Assembly: GCA_030278955.1 (NCBI GenBank)
Contig: JAOANR010000014.1
Span: forward strand, 32,873,453 to 32,937,452
Reading direction: 5' to 3'
Length of the DNA: 64,000 bases
From: Hygrophila difformis
Taxonomy: Eukaryota > Streptophyta > Magnoliopsida > Lamiales > Acanthaceae
Shown piece after piece: positions 1 to 12,046 of the stretch. The notes under the pieces were generated by a model. The model saw nothing but the letters and a program-made list of their open reading frames with translations. It was not told the DNA's origin and searched no databases. How positions within the stretch are numbered: position 1 is the first letter of the stretch; every line of letters starts with the position of its first letter. The position numbers were made by a program, and so were the translations under genes.

Positions 1-3000
1 AATGGTGTCTATAATGCCATAATCCCGCATTGAGAGGCACCGATTGATCTTAAAAAAACCGGGGTCCGATTGAATAATGCGCAAATATGCATCAATATGC
101 TGTAAATGTGTTAAGGAGACAGGCAGCACTGTTAAATGCACGGTTCGATAATGTAGTATATTGAACATAAATTAAATGCAATATTTAACATACCGGCGTC
201 TCATACCACAACTGCGGATCAATCATATGGTTGAACCAAGCAGGACCAACCACCCATCCCACCCCCACGCTCACACTGCATTAAAGAACCATTAGGGGTT
301 ATTTAACTAACTACACGAAATTGTGGTGCTATTGTAAGGAGCAAACCTTAAACACGTACCCTTCTCCAATAGGCCCGAGGGCAAGGTATTTCTGAAATTC
401 CCTTTCATCCTTTGTGATGTTGGGTCTATTTAAATTGCTTGTGTACGGGGACTTTAGCAAAGCTGATGGTTTTCGCTTCTTGCATGGGAAGTCATCGGTG
501 ACCACATTTCCGAAGTCGGCAACCATTGCATCCGGTGTACTGAGGAAGCCGTCCAACTGATTAATCTGTATGTTTGCATCAATGTGGTCGCCTGATTGAT
601 GCTCGGCCCCCTGTGTCCACCATTGAGGGTTTCCATCTACCTCTGACATGTCAAATTGTAAAACAAAATTATTTTCTATGATTAATATATAAAGGGCGAG
701 TATTTCATAGAAGAAAATTAATAACACGTACGTGTGGTCATAGGCCCGAAATAATCGCCAAAATTAAAATCTTGGAGTTCTCCCAATTGGTGATCATCGG
801 CTGTTATGAGTTTCGAATCAAAGAACCATTAGGGGTTATCATAATTTATTGAACTAAAAATAAAATAACACATACGAGTTGTATTCATGTCGAATGGTAA
901 ATGTGTCGCCTTGAGATCCAGGGGCTCGTCAAACTTGTGAATCGGACCTGTTTATGCAATGCGTGAATCCTTATATCCTAAATAGTTTACAAAACGGTGG
1001 CAAGAAAATATATTAACTACACATACCGTAGAAACCCGTGTCATCGTCTTGCCGTGTCGTATGGGCATTTTTATCATCACTCTAACGGTGTTCTGCAGCT
1101 GTTGAAGAGAACGCGAGTCACATCCACCCAATTAAACCAACGTACTATATCCTTACATCCCAAGTAGTAATAAATGCAGTATATCTTAAAATATATTAAT
1201 TACACATACCAGTGCCCATCCCTGAGTATGGGTGTGTCGTCGGGGCATTTGTATCGTCCTTGCCATGGTGCTGTGGAGCTGTTGCACACATCACCAGATA
1301 ATAATTATAGGGTTAACTGTGTATGTCAAGACATAAAACAAATAAAAGAAATATCATTATTTTAAAGGAAAATGAAATATTTGATTCAACATACTGTGAA
1401 TTTGGAAACCCCGTCTGATTTCTTCCTTCAGCTTAGCTAACTCATCATCAAAATAACTCATCATCTCTGCCCTCATCCGATCCCCCTCCCGCCTCACAAA
1501 ATCAGTAATGTGCTGTCTCTCCTCAGCGAGCATCAACGCAATGCGGTGCACTAAACCCTCCTGATGAGGAAATACCCTCGTAGTACGTGCATCATAGGCA
1601 TCAACCCCCTCCCTGTTCACTCTATCATCCATTTTACCAGTCCCTGAGACATCGCCCATAGTCCCTTCACGTACCCCTCTAGCTGGTAACTCCCCAACCT
1701 GACCGTGCTTCCCCTTTCGGACAGGCTCGGGAGAGACGACTCGTGTGCGAACTCTCTTGCGTGCAGGAGCTGCCGGGGCATCCTGCTCACCATCATCACC
1801 ATCATCATCATCAGAGACAGGAACACTAGCATTCTTTGGAGCTTTATGTTGCAATTTTTTGAATGAGGGATTATAAATGTAACGAGCACAAGGGGGGAGA
1901 GGCAAATCCAATTGTCGTAAATACACAACCGACTCTTCCTCGGGACTTGGGACCAGCCTCTCTATACACTCGATCTAAAGATAAAATAAATTAAAAAAAT
2001 TAAAACAATGCAACTTAGTGTAAGTAACCACTAAATAGTAAATTATGATTTAACCTGCATGTAATTTATGTTACATGTGAATCGAAATAGGTGGTGTAGT
2101 CGTATCCGCGACCTCTTGTGCATTGAAACCGTGTCATCCGGGGCATGGGCTCAGCTCCATCTATCTTCACAGCAACACGTCCCACCAAACTTGGCACAGC
2201 CTCAACCGCCCATACCTAGTACATTTACAATTATAAAATCATCAAACGTACAAAAAATGATCAGATTTTAGCATTTACATTATTAAATTGTATATAAATA
2301 TATGCACGTACCAGCACTGCATAAAAATTACCATAGACATGGTAAAGTTTCTTCTTCTCTATATCAATGGGTATGTCCCGGATGTAGTGTCGTACTTTGT
2401 CCCAACTGTATGCGCCCCAAGGGAATGACTCCCACCTCTCCTGATCCTCCACTAAATGCCATAGCCATTTATGAGGGAGCTTCTTCTGTCCATCCTCCCC
2501 CAGAACGATAAAATAGGCTGCTAGCACTTTTGCTACTTTCAGAGAGTCGTCTGCACTTGCCCTGAATACTCCTTCCTTAAAATTATCCCTAAGTTTATCC
2601 CCCGAAACAGATACGGCTGTGGTATATCGCGCATACACGCTCTGCTCTGAATGAGACCGACTACTATTTACATCAAAGTCGGTTGACCCAAATCGGAGGC
2701 CCGTAACTAATGCATACTCCTGACGACCGAAACTAATAAATTTATTTCCTACCCTAAACGTAAACAACTCCTCGCCCGTGCCAGGTATAATAACTTCGTT
2801 GGTGAACAACGAATGAATGGCTGTGTACCCAGGGACACCCGTGTTCCATGTCGGTCTTAAAAAATGACCGAAGCACGAATCTCTAAACCTAGCTACTAAG
2901 TCATCCCCACCAGCAGCATGCAGCCCCTTCCTAATAATCTCTACAATAGCGAGCCTAACGTATCCGTTAATGTTACATGCTACATGCCTAGTGGCAGGCC

Positions 3001-3532
3001 GCTTCCAACTCCAATCAACCTATACATATTTATATATATTTACATACACAATTTCACAAGAGTTCAAATTCACCATTTACTTATACCAAATGCAAGCAAT
3101 TGTACAAATATTTCTACTGAATTCACATTCACAATCACAATAGTCAATAACCATCATAAGGGGTCTAGTGAATGATTGTCAATGCACTACGAGAAGCTCT
3201 ACTAATGCTACTACGTATTTCTTCAAATCTCGATTTTAAGAACACTAAAAAATAGCAAGAGCAAACATCGTGACTTCCATAACAGAGACATAACATAGAC
3301 AGTGACTTCCAGAACAAAGAAATCAAACCAAACTAATCAGATAACAAAACATCATGGGAATGTGGAACATAGAAGCGAAAAATCATAAAATTAAACATCA
3401 TGAGCACCAAAATCGAACAAAGAAAACAATGCATTCAAAACCGAACAGCTTCTGAAGAAAGTTAATTTTTAAAGCTCTAACCTCGGAAAGGGCTGAAGCG
3501 GCGGCATGGATCGCTTTTGAGTTGCCCTCCAT
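1..3532 (-). CDS. DUF1985 / Ulp1 (C48 peptidase)-type gene, 5' part, runs off left edge
   Basis: I built this model by eye. Exons on the minus strand are 3532-3482, 3019-2312, 2215-2075, 1974-1395, 1278-1210, (1098-1027), 947-876, 800-732, 642-360, 275-194 and 99-1 onward. Donors are mostly GTATGT or GTACGT and every junction keeps the reading frame; without the bracketed exon the window holds 718 codons. The ATG at 3532 opens MEGNSKAIHAAA. Exon 2 (residues about 18-253) has the DUF1985 signature FISFGRQEYALVTGLRFG. Exon 4 is acidic, then basic, then coiled-coil-like. The exon at 642-360 has a basic KKRKPSALLK stretch, and the last exons read WFNHMIDPQLWYE and HIDAYLRII, which resemble the start of an Ulp1 SUMO-protease-like domain. 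The catalytic His/Asp/Cys would lie outside the window. DUF1985-Ulp1 proteins are common in plants, often inside Mutator-like elements, so this could be a host gene or a transposon-carried one. No terminal repeats were seen. Confidence 0.72.
1027..1098 (-). pseudogene. Degenerate duplicate exon with an in-frame stop
   Basis: This 72-nt segment is flanked by an acceptor (CAACAG) and a donor (GTATGTG) and matches the neighbouring 69-nt exon at 1278-1210. The shared residues are DDxNAxTT, and both have the same splice flanks. Read in the phase set by its neighbours it contains TAG after AAEHR. Because it starts and ends in the same phase (1/1), skipping it leaves the downstream frame intact. It is either a decayed exon duplicate or a poison exon. 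Confidence 0.6.
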
Positions 3533-4170
3533 GGAAATGGATCTACGACAGCGGCGGCGGTCACACTCGACGACGGCGGCGGCAACTGAAGCGTGGCGGT
3601 GGCGATCGGGAGCGGGAGCGGGAGGAAGGGGGAGAGAAGAACGGCGGGTGCGGGAGCGAGAGCGGAAGGGCAGCGCCTAACGGCGGGAGCGGCGAACGGC
3701 TAGGAGCGGCGAACGGGCGGGAGCGGCGAACGGGCGGGAGCGGCGAACTTTGAACGACGAACGGCGAAACGGGTTTAAGGTTTAGGGTTGAACGGCGGCC
3801 GTTTAAATGGGTTTGGGAATCACCGCGGCGGACGGTGGACGGGAGCGTGCACCGGCGCCGTTAACGGCGGGCGGTGCCTCGGTGGTGGACGGTGAACGGT
3901 GAACGCCGGCGTTGAAATCACAAATGGCCGAGAGGGAGCACGACGAGAGAGGACGACGAGAGAACCTGTTCATCGAGAGAGGTCACCGAGAGATGAAATT
4001 AACTAGCCTCGCGGCCCACTACGGGCCCACTCCCCGGCCCACTCCCGGCCCACTCTGACCCACTCGATTGTCACCGAGTCACTCGTCTCCACTGTCGGCC
4101 CACTCAAGCCCACACGACGCCCACTCAAGCCCACACTTCGGCCACTCCCACTCTCGGCCCACACGAAGTC
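3533..4170 (-). promoter_or_regulatory. GC-rich promoter-like region upstream of the DUF1985/Ulp1 gene
   Basis: The region directly upstream of the predicted ATG at 3532 is much richer in GC than its surroundings. At about 3780-3790 it carries a telo-box-like AACCCTAA (minus strand). Between about 4010 and 4160 there are six GGCCCA motifs (site II / TCP-type), spaced irregularly within a CCCACTC-rich stretch. Telo-boxes and site II motifs are known features of plant promoters of broadly expressed genes. Promoter activity is inferred; no TATA box was recognised. Confidence 0.4.
3679..3747. repeat. Short GC-rich tandem repeat (about 18 bp unit)
   Basis: Three to four imperfect head-to-tail copies of a unit like GGCGGGAGCGGCGAAC lie just upstream of the predicted first exon. 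An open frame across it on the plus strand is a composition artefact of the G-rich repeat. Confidence 0.6.
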
Positions 4171-4956
4171 CATAACAAAATTAAATGATCCATGCGTCTT
4201 AAACTTGGTACTATTCGATTGAAACTCGAACCATACCGATAGGCACTCGATGTAACTCGATTAGCAAGAGTATCACATGGGCAAAAAAAGAGTTTTGATT
4301 AAATTGAGTGTATAAATGATTTTTTCAATACCAAAGTGGTTTCTGTCGTGAATTTCTTCTGACAATAATGAGAAGTACCACGGGAGAATTATGGTAAATA
4401 CACCGCAGGGCCACGTGTGGATGGTATCATGTGAGTTACCACATAGTACTGACTGCTGGGGATTTCATACCACATGAGATTAGTGGATACCACATGGTGA
4501 AATGCATCATAGCGCACGAAAAGTGGGGTGAAATTGGAATGACCATTTTAACAAAACATGGATAATGGATTATTTTAATCCATGTATAAACCATAAGATA
4601 AGGAATATCACCGCTTCATTGTCCTCAAATTTATTGCTCCAATTTTATCTCATTCTTCCCTATTGCATTTGGAAACCCAAGACAGGATAGTAAGTGTGCT
4701 CTCTGTCTCTTTTCGAGTTTTGGGGATTTAGAGTACCCCAAGGTTTACCTGTGTTCTTGTTTTTGTTTGAGAAAGGAAAACAAGTTTGGATACCAACAAG
4801 TTTCATCATTCTCGTTTCAACTACAGTTCTAAATTTTTAGAAAGCTCCAAGCAAGTGAACCTTTCTCCCTTGAACCATGCCAATTTAGACCATCCAAGCA
4901 TGCCGACATGATGTTTAAAACCTTAGAACAATCTAAATCTGTATATGATAGTTGAT
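4171..4956. other. Intergenic, no gene seen
   Basis: The sequence is AT-rich with scattered short stops in all frames. A short direct duplication of the motif TACCACATG occurs at about 4430-4500. No ORF, RNA gene or element boundary could be supported. Confidence 0.5.
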
Positions 4957-5165
4957 ACTCCATCCGTCCTATTTCAAGTGTCTTATTTGATTTGGACACA
5001 CAGTCCAATGCATTTTCTTAACAGTTAATATCTCATAATGTGTATCACTAAAAGTTATATATTCTAAAACTATGCAATTAGACGTGCCTAACAAGATCCA
5101 ACTTATATTTTATAAAAAATTACACACTCATAAAAAAAAGTGAGTAAAAATTGAATAATAAACAA
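4955..5165 (+). mobile_element. Stowaway-like MITE fragment, one end only
   Basis: The left end TACTCCATCCGTCC, followed by AAGTGTCTTATTTG, matches the usual Stowaway (Tc1/mariner-derived) terminal repeat beginning at a TA target. I see no matching inverted end on the right, so the copy looks truncated near 5165. Confidence 0.45.
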
Positions 5166-5582
5166 TGTAATTATATGAGCTTGATAACATTAGGGGTTTT
5201 CATTGTTTTGAATGATTTTATAGACTGGAATGGTTGATTATGTGTTTACAAGGTTTCAAGATCTTTAAATGATCTCTGGAAACCCTTTCTAATCCCAAAG
5301 TGTTGATTTGGAGTTGCGAAATTGATAATAAATTCATTGTTGGGATGTTCAAGATGGCAGGTGCTAAATTTATTGTAACACTCCGTTTCACCCTTCATAC
5401 AATATAATGTAGCGGAATATTGAGGGAATCGGGTAATGTTACCGCCACACAGTCCATAGTCCATAGGGATCATACCCAGCTGAACCCTATATGTTATGTG
5501 TACATGCTAACAATTGGTGGATATGAATAAATCATTCATAGAGCTCTTGGAAATCACAAATACATCATAGCATTATTACACA
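5166..5582. other. Intergenic, no feature seen
   Basis: A 75-codon open frame at 5246-5473 (minus) has no recognisable motif and no supporting splice or promoter context. I regard it as chance. Confidence 0.45.
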
Positions 5583-5610
5583 CTAGATTTTTTCATCCGC
5601 TGCGCACGGA

Positions 5611-6051
5611 CAGTGGCGGAACTACATGGGGCTCCCCCCCGCTTCGAGTTCGAAATTTGCCTATTAATTTTTATATAGTTATGTTTATTTTAGCTATACC
5701 AGAAATTCTTTTTATATAATTCTGCACCCTCAAACTCAAACCTTGTCATTACTATTTTATACAGTCGTGTAAATTTAGTTATATTAGAAATCATTTTTTT
5801 GATAATTTATGGGGAAGAAGAGGAAAAAGAATGCAACATGTTTCTTTGTTAGTGAGCTTTTTTAACATAGGGTTATATATTATTTATAGATATAGGCTCA
5901 GGTAGAGTTAGATGAAGAGAGTGACATAATTAGCAATCCAAAAAAATGAAAACCAATTGATAGTTATCCTATGGAAATTAAAGATGAAATAAGGCAAAGT
6001 TATTTAGTCGCATCCTCGCCCCCCGCCCCAAACACTTTGCGTCCGCCACTG
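5611..6051. mobile_element. MITE-like element with CAGTGGCGGA terminal inverted repeats
   Basis: The termini are CAGTGGCGGA (5611-5620) and TCCGCCACTG (6042-6051), a perfect 10-bp inverted repeat. The element is about 441 bp and non-coding. The flanks CGCACGGA and CACATGGG agree at 5 of 8 positions, so an old 8-bp duplication (hAT-type) is possible but not shown. It sits next to the terminal hairpin of the surrounding Helitron. Confidence 0.6.
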
Positions 6052-6146
6052 CACATGGGTGTTAAACTTATTATATGCGCACTGGTATTGAACTAATATG
6101 AGTTTGTAAAATGAGAATATGATTTTTTTGGATTACATGATCATGT

Positions 6147-6761
6147 TAGGGATGGAATATGCCAGACTACCCAACATGGGCCTGTGGCCTAGTCTACCAA
6201 ACACCATCTCATACCAATTTTTTTTTTTTTTTTTTTTTTAATTTATAAATAGGCTAGGCTCAGGCTTTTTCGAAAGTCTATTTAGCTAAATAGGTCCAGA
6301 ACTTTATAAAAAAACCTATTAGGCATACCAGGTCGGCATAGTTATCATTATTATTAGTATGTTTATGTTCATTGCATATAAATAGGTGGTATCATTGTCA
6401 TTATTTTATGTAGAAATAATTATTAATTTGATTTTATATAGGTTTTTAAAATATTTATAAGTTTTTCCCCGTATATAAATAGTGATGGACGAAGACTTAC
6501 CAAAATGCACAAATTTATGTCTTACAACTTTATGATTACATCCGGACATATGTAAAAGAATTTTAACTTAATTTTAAAATAGGCTTAATCAGACTTTTAA
6601 AAGGCTTAAAGCTGGCCTGTTTAATTTTAATTGGCCATGCTTAGGCTTATAAAATAGGCCTGTCAAAGGTAATAGGTCAGGCCCGAGCCTTAAAAAATCA
6701 ACGTAGGCCTAGACCGTTCAAACCTAACCATAGCTTGGCCTATAGCCTATTTCCACCCCTA
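6147..6761. mobile_element. Second MITE-like element, TAGGGATGGAA / TTCCACCCCTA ends
   Basis: The ends are TAGGGATGGAA (from 6147) and its near inverse TTTCCACCCCTA (to 6761). The interior contains many AGGCCT and AGGCTTA words and a poly-T run at about 6220-6239. No convincing target duplication was found. Ends of the TAGGGGTGGAAA type are common in hAT-related MITEs of plants; the family assignment is inference. Confidence 0.5.
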
Positions 6762-6964
6762 CACGAGATTTAAAGTCTTTTGTTTAAAAGAGAAATAAAG
6801 GAAAGAATAAGATGATAGAAGAAAATTCAAACCCCTAACTAGGTGGACATAATATAAAATAGATTGCTTTTACCATTGAAAAACTAAATATATATAGTTT
6901 CGCTTTTATATCTAAAATAATAAGAGCAATTGAAAAAAAATCCTTAAACTATACAAAATTCACC

Positions 6965-7145
6965 AACAGCAGTTGACTTGAGTGGATTGGGGCTTTAGTG
7001 GCTTAAGGAAAGTTTCGGGTTCGAGCCTTGTATATGCGAAAACTGCTTTGGGAGATGCACCATTAATTGCCCATGCAGATTCTCGATGAATTAGTCTTGG
7101 GTCCAATATGGTCTAGGAATACCCGATTATTCACCAAAAAAAATT
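6965..7145 (+). repeat. tRNA-derived SINE-like unit
   Basis: A Pol III B-box-like GGGTTCGAGCC (7017-7027) lies about 30 nt after a weak A-box-like stretch (GGGGCTTTAGTGG). The unit ends in a short A-run (CACCAAAAAAAA). These are hallmarks of plant tRNA-derived SINEs. The A box is degenerate, so the copy is probably old. Confidence 0.45.
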
Positions 7146-8032
7146 CAAATAAATTATATGTTTGCATTATTAAGGTTTTAAAAAAATATCATTCTACTCC
7201 ATAATATATTGTCCATTTTGACTATTATACCTAAAGTTTTTAAAGAATATTAACTATACTTTTTTTTGTTATCTTTTTATTTTTTATGGGGGAGAAAAAC
7301 AATTCCCAAAAGATATACCCCAATTAAAAAAAAATTCTAATATTAGTACTTCAACTAATTTTTTGGCAAAAAACTGGTCCCAACTTTATAATATTTGAAA
7401 AAACATCAATTTCCCCATTTTCCTTTGGAGTATCATTTTAACACTCAAGTTTTCAAAGTTTTTATTTTGGCCTATTTTTTTTAGGAAAAAAGTATTTTAC
7501 TCCGCATTATATTAATTTGGCCCCAACTTTATTATATTTTTTACCCATAAATTTATATTTAATATTAAATATATAACTTTTTGATAAATTGACGGATTAT
7601 TACTAGTTAAAAAGTTTTTAGCTTATTGATTTTTGTAATATTTTAGGTTCAAATTTTAATATAATTACAATAAATTTCATTTAATAATATTATATATAAA
7701 TGTAAAGTATCAATAGTATATAATTTTAATTTGTTTTCAATTTATATCTTTTTGAAATACATAGAAAGATTTTCTCAAGATCTTTTATATTAATATATAG
7801 ATTTATTTTCTAAGTATAGATGAAATCTTAGAAAAATATTTTTGAAGAATATTTAAAATATATTAAATTAATTCACAATTTATTATATAGACGCCATGTT
7901 GGCAGCATTTGGTATTTTTGAGATGATGATGTGGCGTTTATGATGTGTCGTGATAATAACCGTAGTTATATTTTATGATGTTTTATAAAGATTTACAGAT
8001 GTAACCTTGAGTTTATATTTTTTTAATAAAAA

Positions 8033-10001
8033 TCTATATATCTATATAAAAATAATATAGTCTACTTTCCCCCCACTTCTCCACCCCCCTTTTTCAATAC
8101 TTCCTCCAACTATTTTTCCCCAATTTCAACAATCATATATATTTACTAAATCTCTAATATATACATATATATATATAAATAATAATTCAACTACCACAAT
8201 CATATATATTCCCTAAATCTATAATATATATATATATGTATATATAAATCTAATATTTAATTTCAACAAACTCAATCATATCATATATACTCTCTAACTC
8301 TATAATTTATAATACTCTTAAAAATTTAAATTATTTACATTAAATACACCTATTTCAATTGCCTATAAATACATCCCCTCATCCTTATCTGTTTCATTCA
8401 TCTCTGTTCAAAATCTCATATTTTATATTTTTATTGCTTTAGATAATTTTTAGTCATTTTCTATAATAATGTTTATTCATTTTATGTTTTTTGTAGCATG
8501 TACGTGATTGACTCATGTGAATCGGTATGTATATGTTTGTAGCATATCTTATGAATACTTTTTTTCTATTTGTATTTTGAATTTTTTTCAATTTTTTGAT
8601 ATGATCTCATGATACTTTATGTTTTATGGGTGATTTTAATCATCTAAGAAGCTTCTTTCACCATTTTTAAGCGAAAATATCTCTTCCGTCCAACACATGT
8701 ACGTTTGTCAAAAAGTCTCTTCATATAAAGTCATTGGGACAGTTCAGGGAAATAGGAAGATCCAATGGAAGTGCAGACAATATTTACACTCGAGAGAAAT
8801 TGTTGAATGATTAATTTGAACTGTTGCAACAATTTGGAATGAATCTTCTTTATGTTTCGTCTCTTATAGTCGTGATATACGGTGATAGATGTTATATAAA
8901 TATATTCGAATTTTTCCATTTTAGGGGATTATTGAGTTCGATATAAACAGGAGGGAGAGAAATAGTCATTGTATAATTGATTGAATTACATGGTAATTTA
9001 CAGTATTATTAATGACTGTATTATAGAGTATTATAATATTTAGTGATTTGTTTGTTTGAACCACAGTATTAAAAAATTTCCTCTTCATATTTTTTTATGA
9101 AATTATTTGTTGATTTGGTCATTTTCAATGTAAAATTTGGTTAAGGATTTTTAGTATACTCAAATTTATTTAAATAATTATTCTTTTTGTGTTTTAATAC
9201 TTTATATATAAAAATTAAAATTTTATATAATTATTCATATTTTACTATATTTCAGGTTTCTAAATAAACATTATCATAATATTTAAAAATACTATCAAAC
9301 AATATATCGTCCAAAAACACTAACATAGTAGAAGTATTTAATAGGATTTAGTTCCCAATAAAATTATAATTTAACTTACAAGATACTTTTAATTACTATT
9401 TAAATTAAATGGATGAATTTTGGGACGAAATTTTAAATTTATATTAACAAATTTTTCTACGTGTTTAAATTAATAAAAGAATTTTGAAATAAATCCTTCT
9501 CTAATTTTTAATTAATTGGTTGTAGATTTCAAAAATTCTTCTATAATGAGGCAAGTTTAAATAATAGTGGTAGAGTCACACAGTATTACTTCTTAAACAA
9601 TATTCCATATATGATATGAATATTATGTTAGGGTGACATATCTTAAAATGAATAAAAATATCATACATATAGTCATAAAATCAAATATAAAAATAAATTT
9701 ATACTCCATTATTAATTAAAAAGCGGAAAACAAAAGAATGAAAATGGAGTGAATGAATGGTGGAAAAATGGGAATGACCCAATTATGTTTGTCATCATTT
9801 TACTTATACATCTTTGTGGGACAATTTCTTTTTTATCGTCGTTTTTTGTCATGTTTTTGCTCAATAATGTAAGGTGGAAAAATGAGCATGATCAAATTAA
9901 GTTTATATAATAAAATATTTAAATTTTTAAAATATTATATTATTTTTTAAATAAAAAAGACAAACATTACTTCCCGCGCATTGTGCGGGCGAGTGTGCTA
10001 G
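8033..10001 (+). mobile_element. Non-autonomous Helitron, plus orientation
   Basis: The 5' end is TCTATATATCTATATAAAAA at 8033, preceded by A. The 3' end is CTAG at 9998-10001, followed by T. A terminal hairpin (CCCGCGCATTGTGCGGG, 9973-9989) stands 12 nt before the end. The 1.97 kb interior is very AT-rich and has no Rep or helicase coding sequence, so it would need a partner element in trans. A 62-codon open frame at 8731-8919 (minus) looks like chance. Confidence 0.7.
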
Positions 10002-10964
10002 TTAAGATAAAAATATAAGATTCAATAAAGACAATACAGTCTGCACATGCCAAACAGTATTCAGAATTTATTATATATATAGATAGATTTAAAACATATG
10101 ATGAATAGGCATGCGGGTCCAAAGATAATAAATGTTTCTCAATGGCATAAAATACAATAAGCAATGGCATAAAAATATCCAGTATATTTCAGATTGTACA
10201 AGTAATAATAATTTAAATTGACGAAGATATCATATCACCTTTCCCTAGTAACATCGAGTGTGGAATATCACAATGGCATAAAAAGTACAATAATAAGCAA
10301 TTTAAGCTCATGAACCAACCACCAGAGGTACCTTATATATGAAAGAATAAGATTTCTAAACCTCAACTGAAAAGCCGTCTAGGGATTTAGAATCTATTAG
10401 GAGTAGGACGGACTCAAGGCTCGTTAGCCCAATCATAAATAGGGGGATAGAGGCTCGATCGGGTACTTATTATACCATAGAGACATGAGACGTAGGGTTT
10501 GCATAGTTTCCACTGTACTGTACTGTCACCAACAATTGATGCATGGCGTTACGTTCTTTTTCTCTATCATATATATGGAGACGGATGAGGCTTCTCTCAG
10601 TTTCTCCTGACACCAACATCTGCTGCTGTGCTTATCCTCCAACAATCTTAATTCTCTTAGTTTTTGTTTGATACCATTACCAGTACTATCCTCCAACAAT
10701 AATGTATCCTACTCCTCAAAGTAAATTAATAACTTTCGAGTATTTTAAAGTAAGACACCAACTTAAGCTTTTGAAAATACTCTTAAAATAAACGTAAGAT
10801 AAATAATTATCACCCGTTCTTATCCCGGGTACATACATTAATTCAAATTCCACACAAATTAGCTCTCAAGGCATATCGTATTCTGGCCAATCGAGGCTCA
10901 ATCATAGTCAACTCCCTTCAACAGTAAAATCATGCTGAAATAATATACTCCATTTTATAATATC
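10002..10964. other. Intergenic, no gene seen
   Basis: AT-rich sequence between the Helitron end and the copia LTR. The last five bases (ATATC, 10960-10964) are the copia target-site duplication. No ORF longer than about 67 codons, and none with a recognisable motif. Confidence 0.5.
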
Positions 10965-11657
10965 TGTAGGTCCCCTTATACCAAGATTCAGTTATGGGTA
11001 TTGATGCAATGTTCTAACTGCGGTTTGTCAAAAGCAGTAAAGAACACAACAATTTGATAACCCAGTTCGGTCCTTCCGACCTACGTCTGGAGGATACCAA
11101 TCCAGGCGACCTTTACTAGACTAAAAAACCAAGAACACAAACACGCTAACGAATGCCTAAACCTGAAACCAATCTCTACCACTAGATGATCAATCCAGTC
11201 GAGTCAGCGTCGTTGAGACTCCCCCACAACGCGTCTGTAGGGAACTCACCCTAAATGGAATCTTCAAAGGCACATACGCTGTTCGTCATTCACCCTGGTT
11301 TTCATCTTGATCGCTGAATTCCTCCAGAACTTCTTGAATGTTGAAGATCACAATATCTCCCGATATTCCAGTGTAATCTCAATCACTAATCTTGATCTTC
11401 TAAAATATCTCTATGAAATCTTGAAGAACAAAATACAAGACTCTCTCTCTCTATCTGAAATCTCTAAAGAAGTAAAAATAAAATCACTAAGAGCACTACT
11501 AAAGATTATAGACTCTGCACTATATAAATGAATACAATACAAGTAAACTCTAGCAGAGATAACTGTCTGTCGTCGTTATTGGAATGTGCTAACACCTGTA
11601 GATCATCTCAATGAAAAGTACACAGTTAGGTTGTCAAGTCAAAACAATGTATTAACA
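10965..11657 (-). repeat. 3' LTR of the level 1 copia
   Basis: A 693-bp repeat starting TGTAGGTCCC and ending TTAACA, matching 42192-42877. I noticed about a dozen substitutions and a few small indels between the two copies, so roughly 2% divergence by eye. The short reading frame at 11307-11531 lies inside the LTR and is not a gene. Confidence 0.9.
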
Positions 11658-12046
11658 ATCTCCCCCACATTTCATGGAGATGATGATCCATCAAACAAGG
11701 TGTCTATCAAAAATATCAGTAATGCAAGCATCAAGCAAATAAGAACATGATAGCAGAGCACATCAAACAATATAGCAAAATATTATCAATGTAAAACATC
11801 AATCATCAAAGACGACAGTTTAGAGAGTCCATAGTTCATCACAATCCATCCAAAAACAAACAAAACATAATCATCAAAATACAGTGTCATCAGCAGAAAG
11901 TTTTAACATCCATAAGACAATCACCAAAAAACCATTAAAAGTTTCAGTCAGAAAGTCGTTACCCAAATGTACCAACAACCTTACCACACCAATACCTCCA
12001 CCAAAATAGACACCAACATCATCAGCTTGTTCTCCCCCTTGATGGA
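11658..12046 (-). other. Polypurine tract and 3' untranslated region of the level 1 copia
   Basis: On the minus strand the LTR is preceded by TGTGGGGGAGAT (around 11669-11658), a polypurine tract for plus-strand priming. The rest, up to the stop of the extra ORF at 12047, is A-rich on the plus strand and non-coding. Confidence 0.7.

Larger units (their letters stand above)
5583..7801 (-). mobile_element. Non-autonomous Helitron, minus orientation
   Basis: Read on the minus strand, the element begins with TC (TCTATATATTAATATAAAAG, ending at 7801) and terminates with CTAG at 5586-5583. A short GC-rich hairpin (CCGTGCGCAGCGG, 5609-5597) precedes the 3' end by about 10 nt. The insertion lies between A and T, as expected for Helitrons. 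There is no Rep/helicase ORF inside. It holds two smaller inverted-repeat elements and a SINE-like unit, so its own sequence is shorter than the 2.2 kb span. Confidence 0.62.

Noticed and set aside
3517..3753. 78-codon Arg/Gly/Glu-rich plus-strand frame
   Set aside because: A product of the G-rich tandem repeat in the promoter-like region; no motif.
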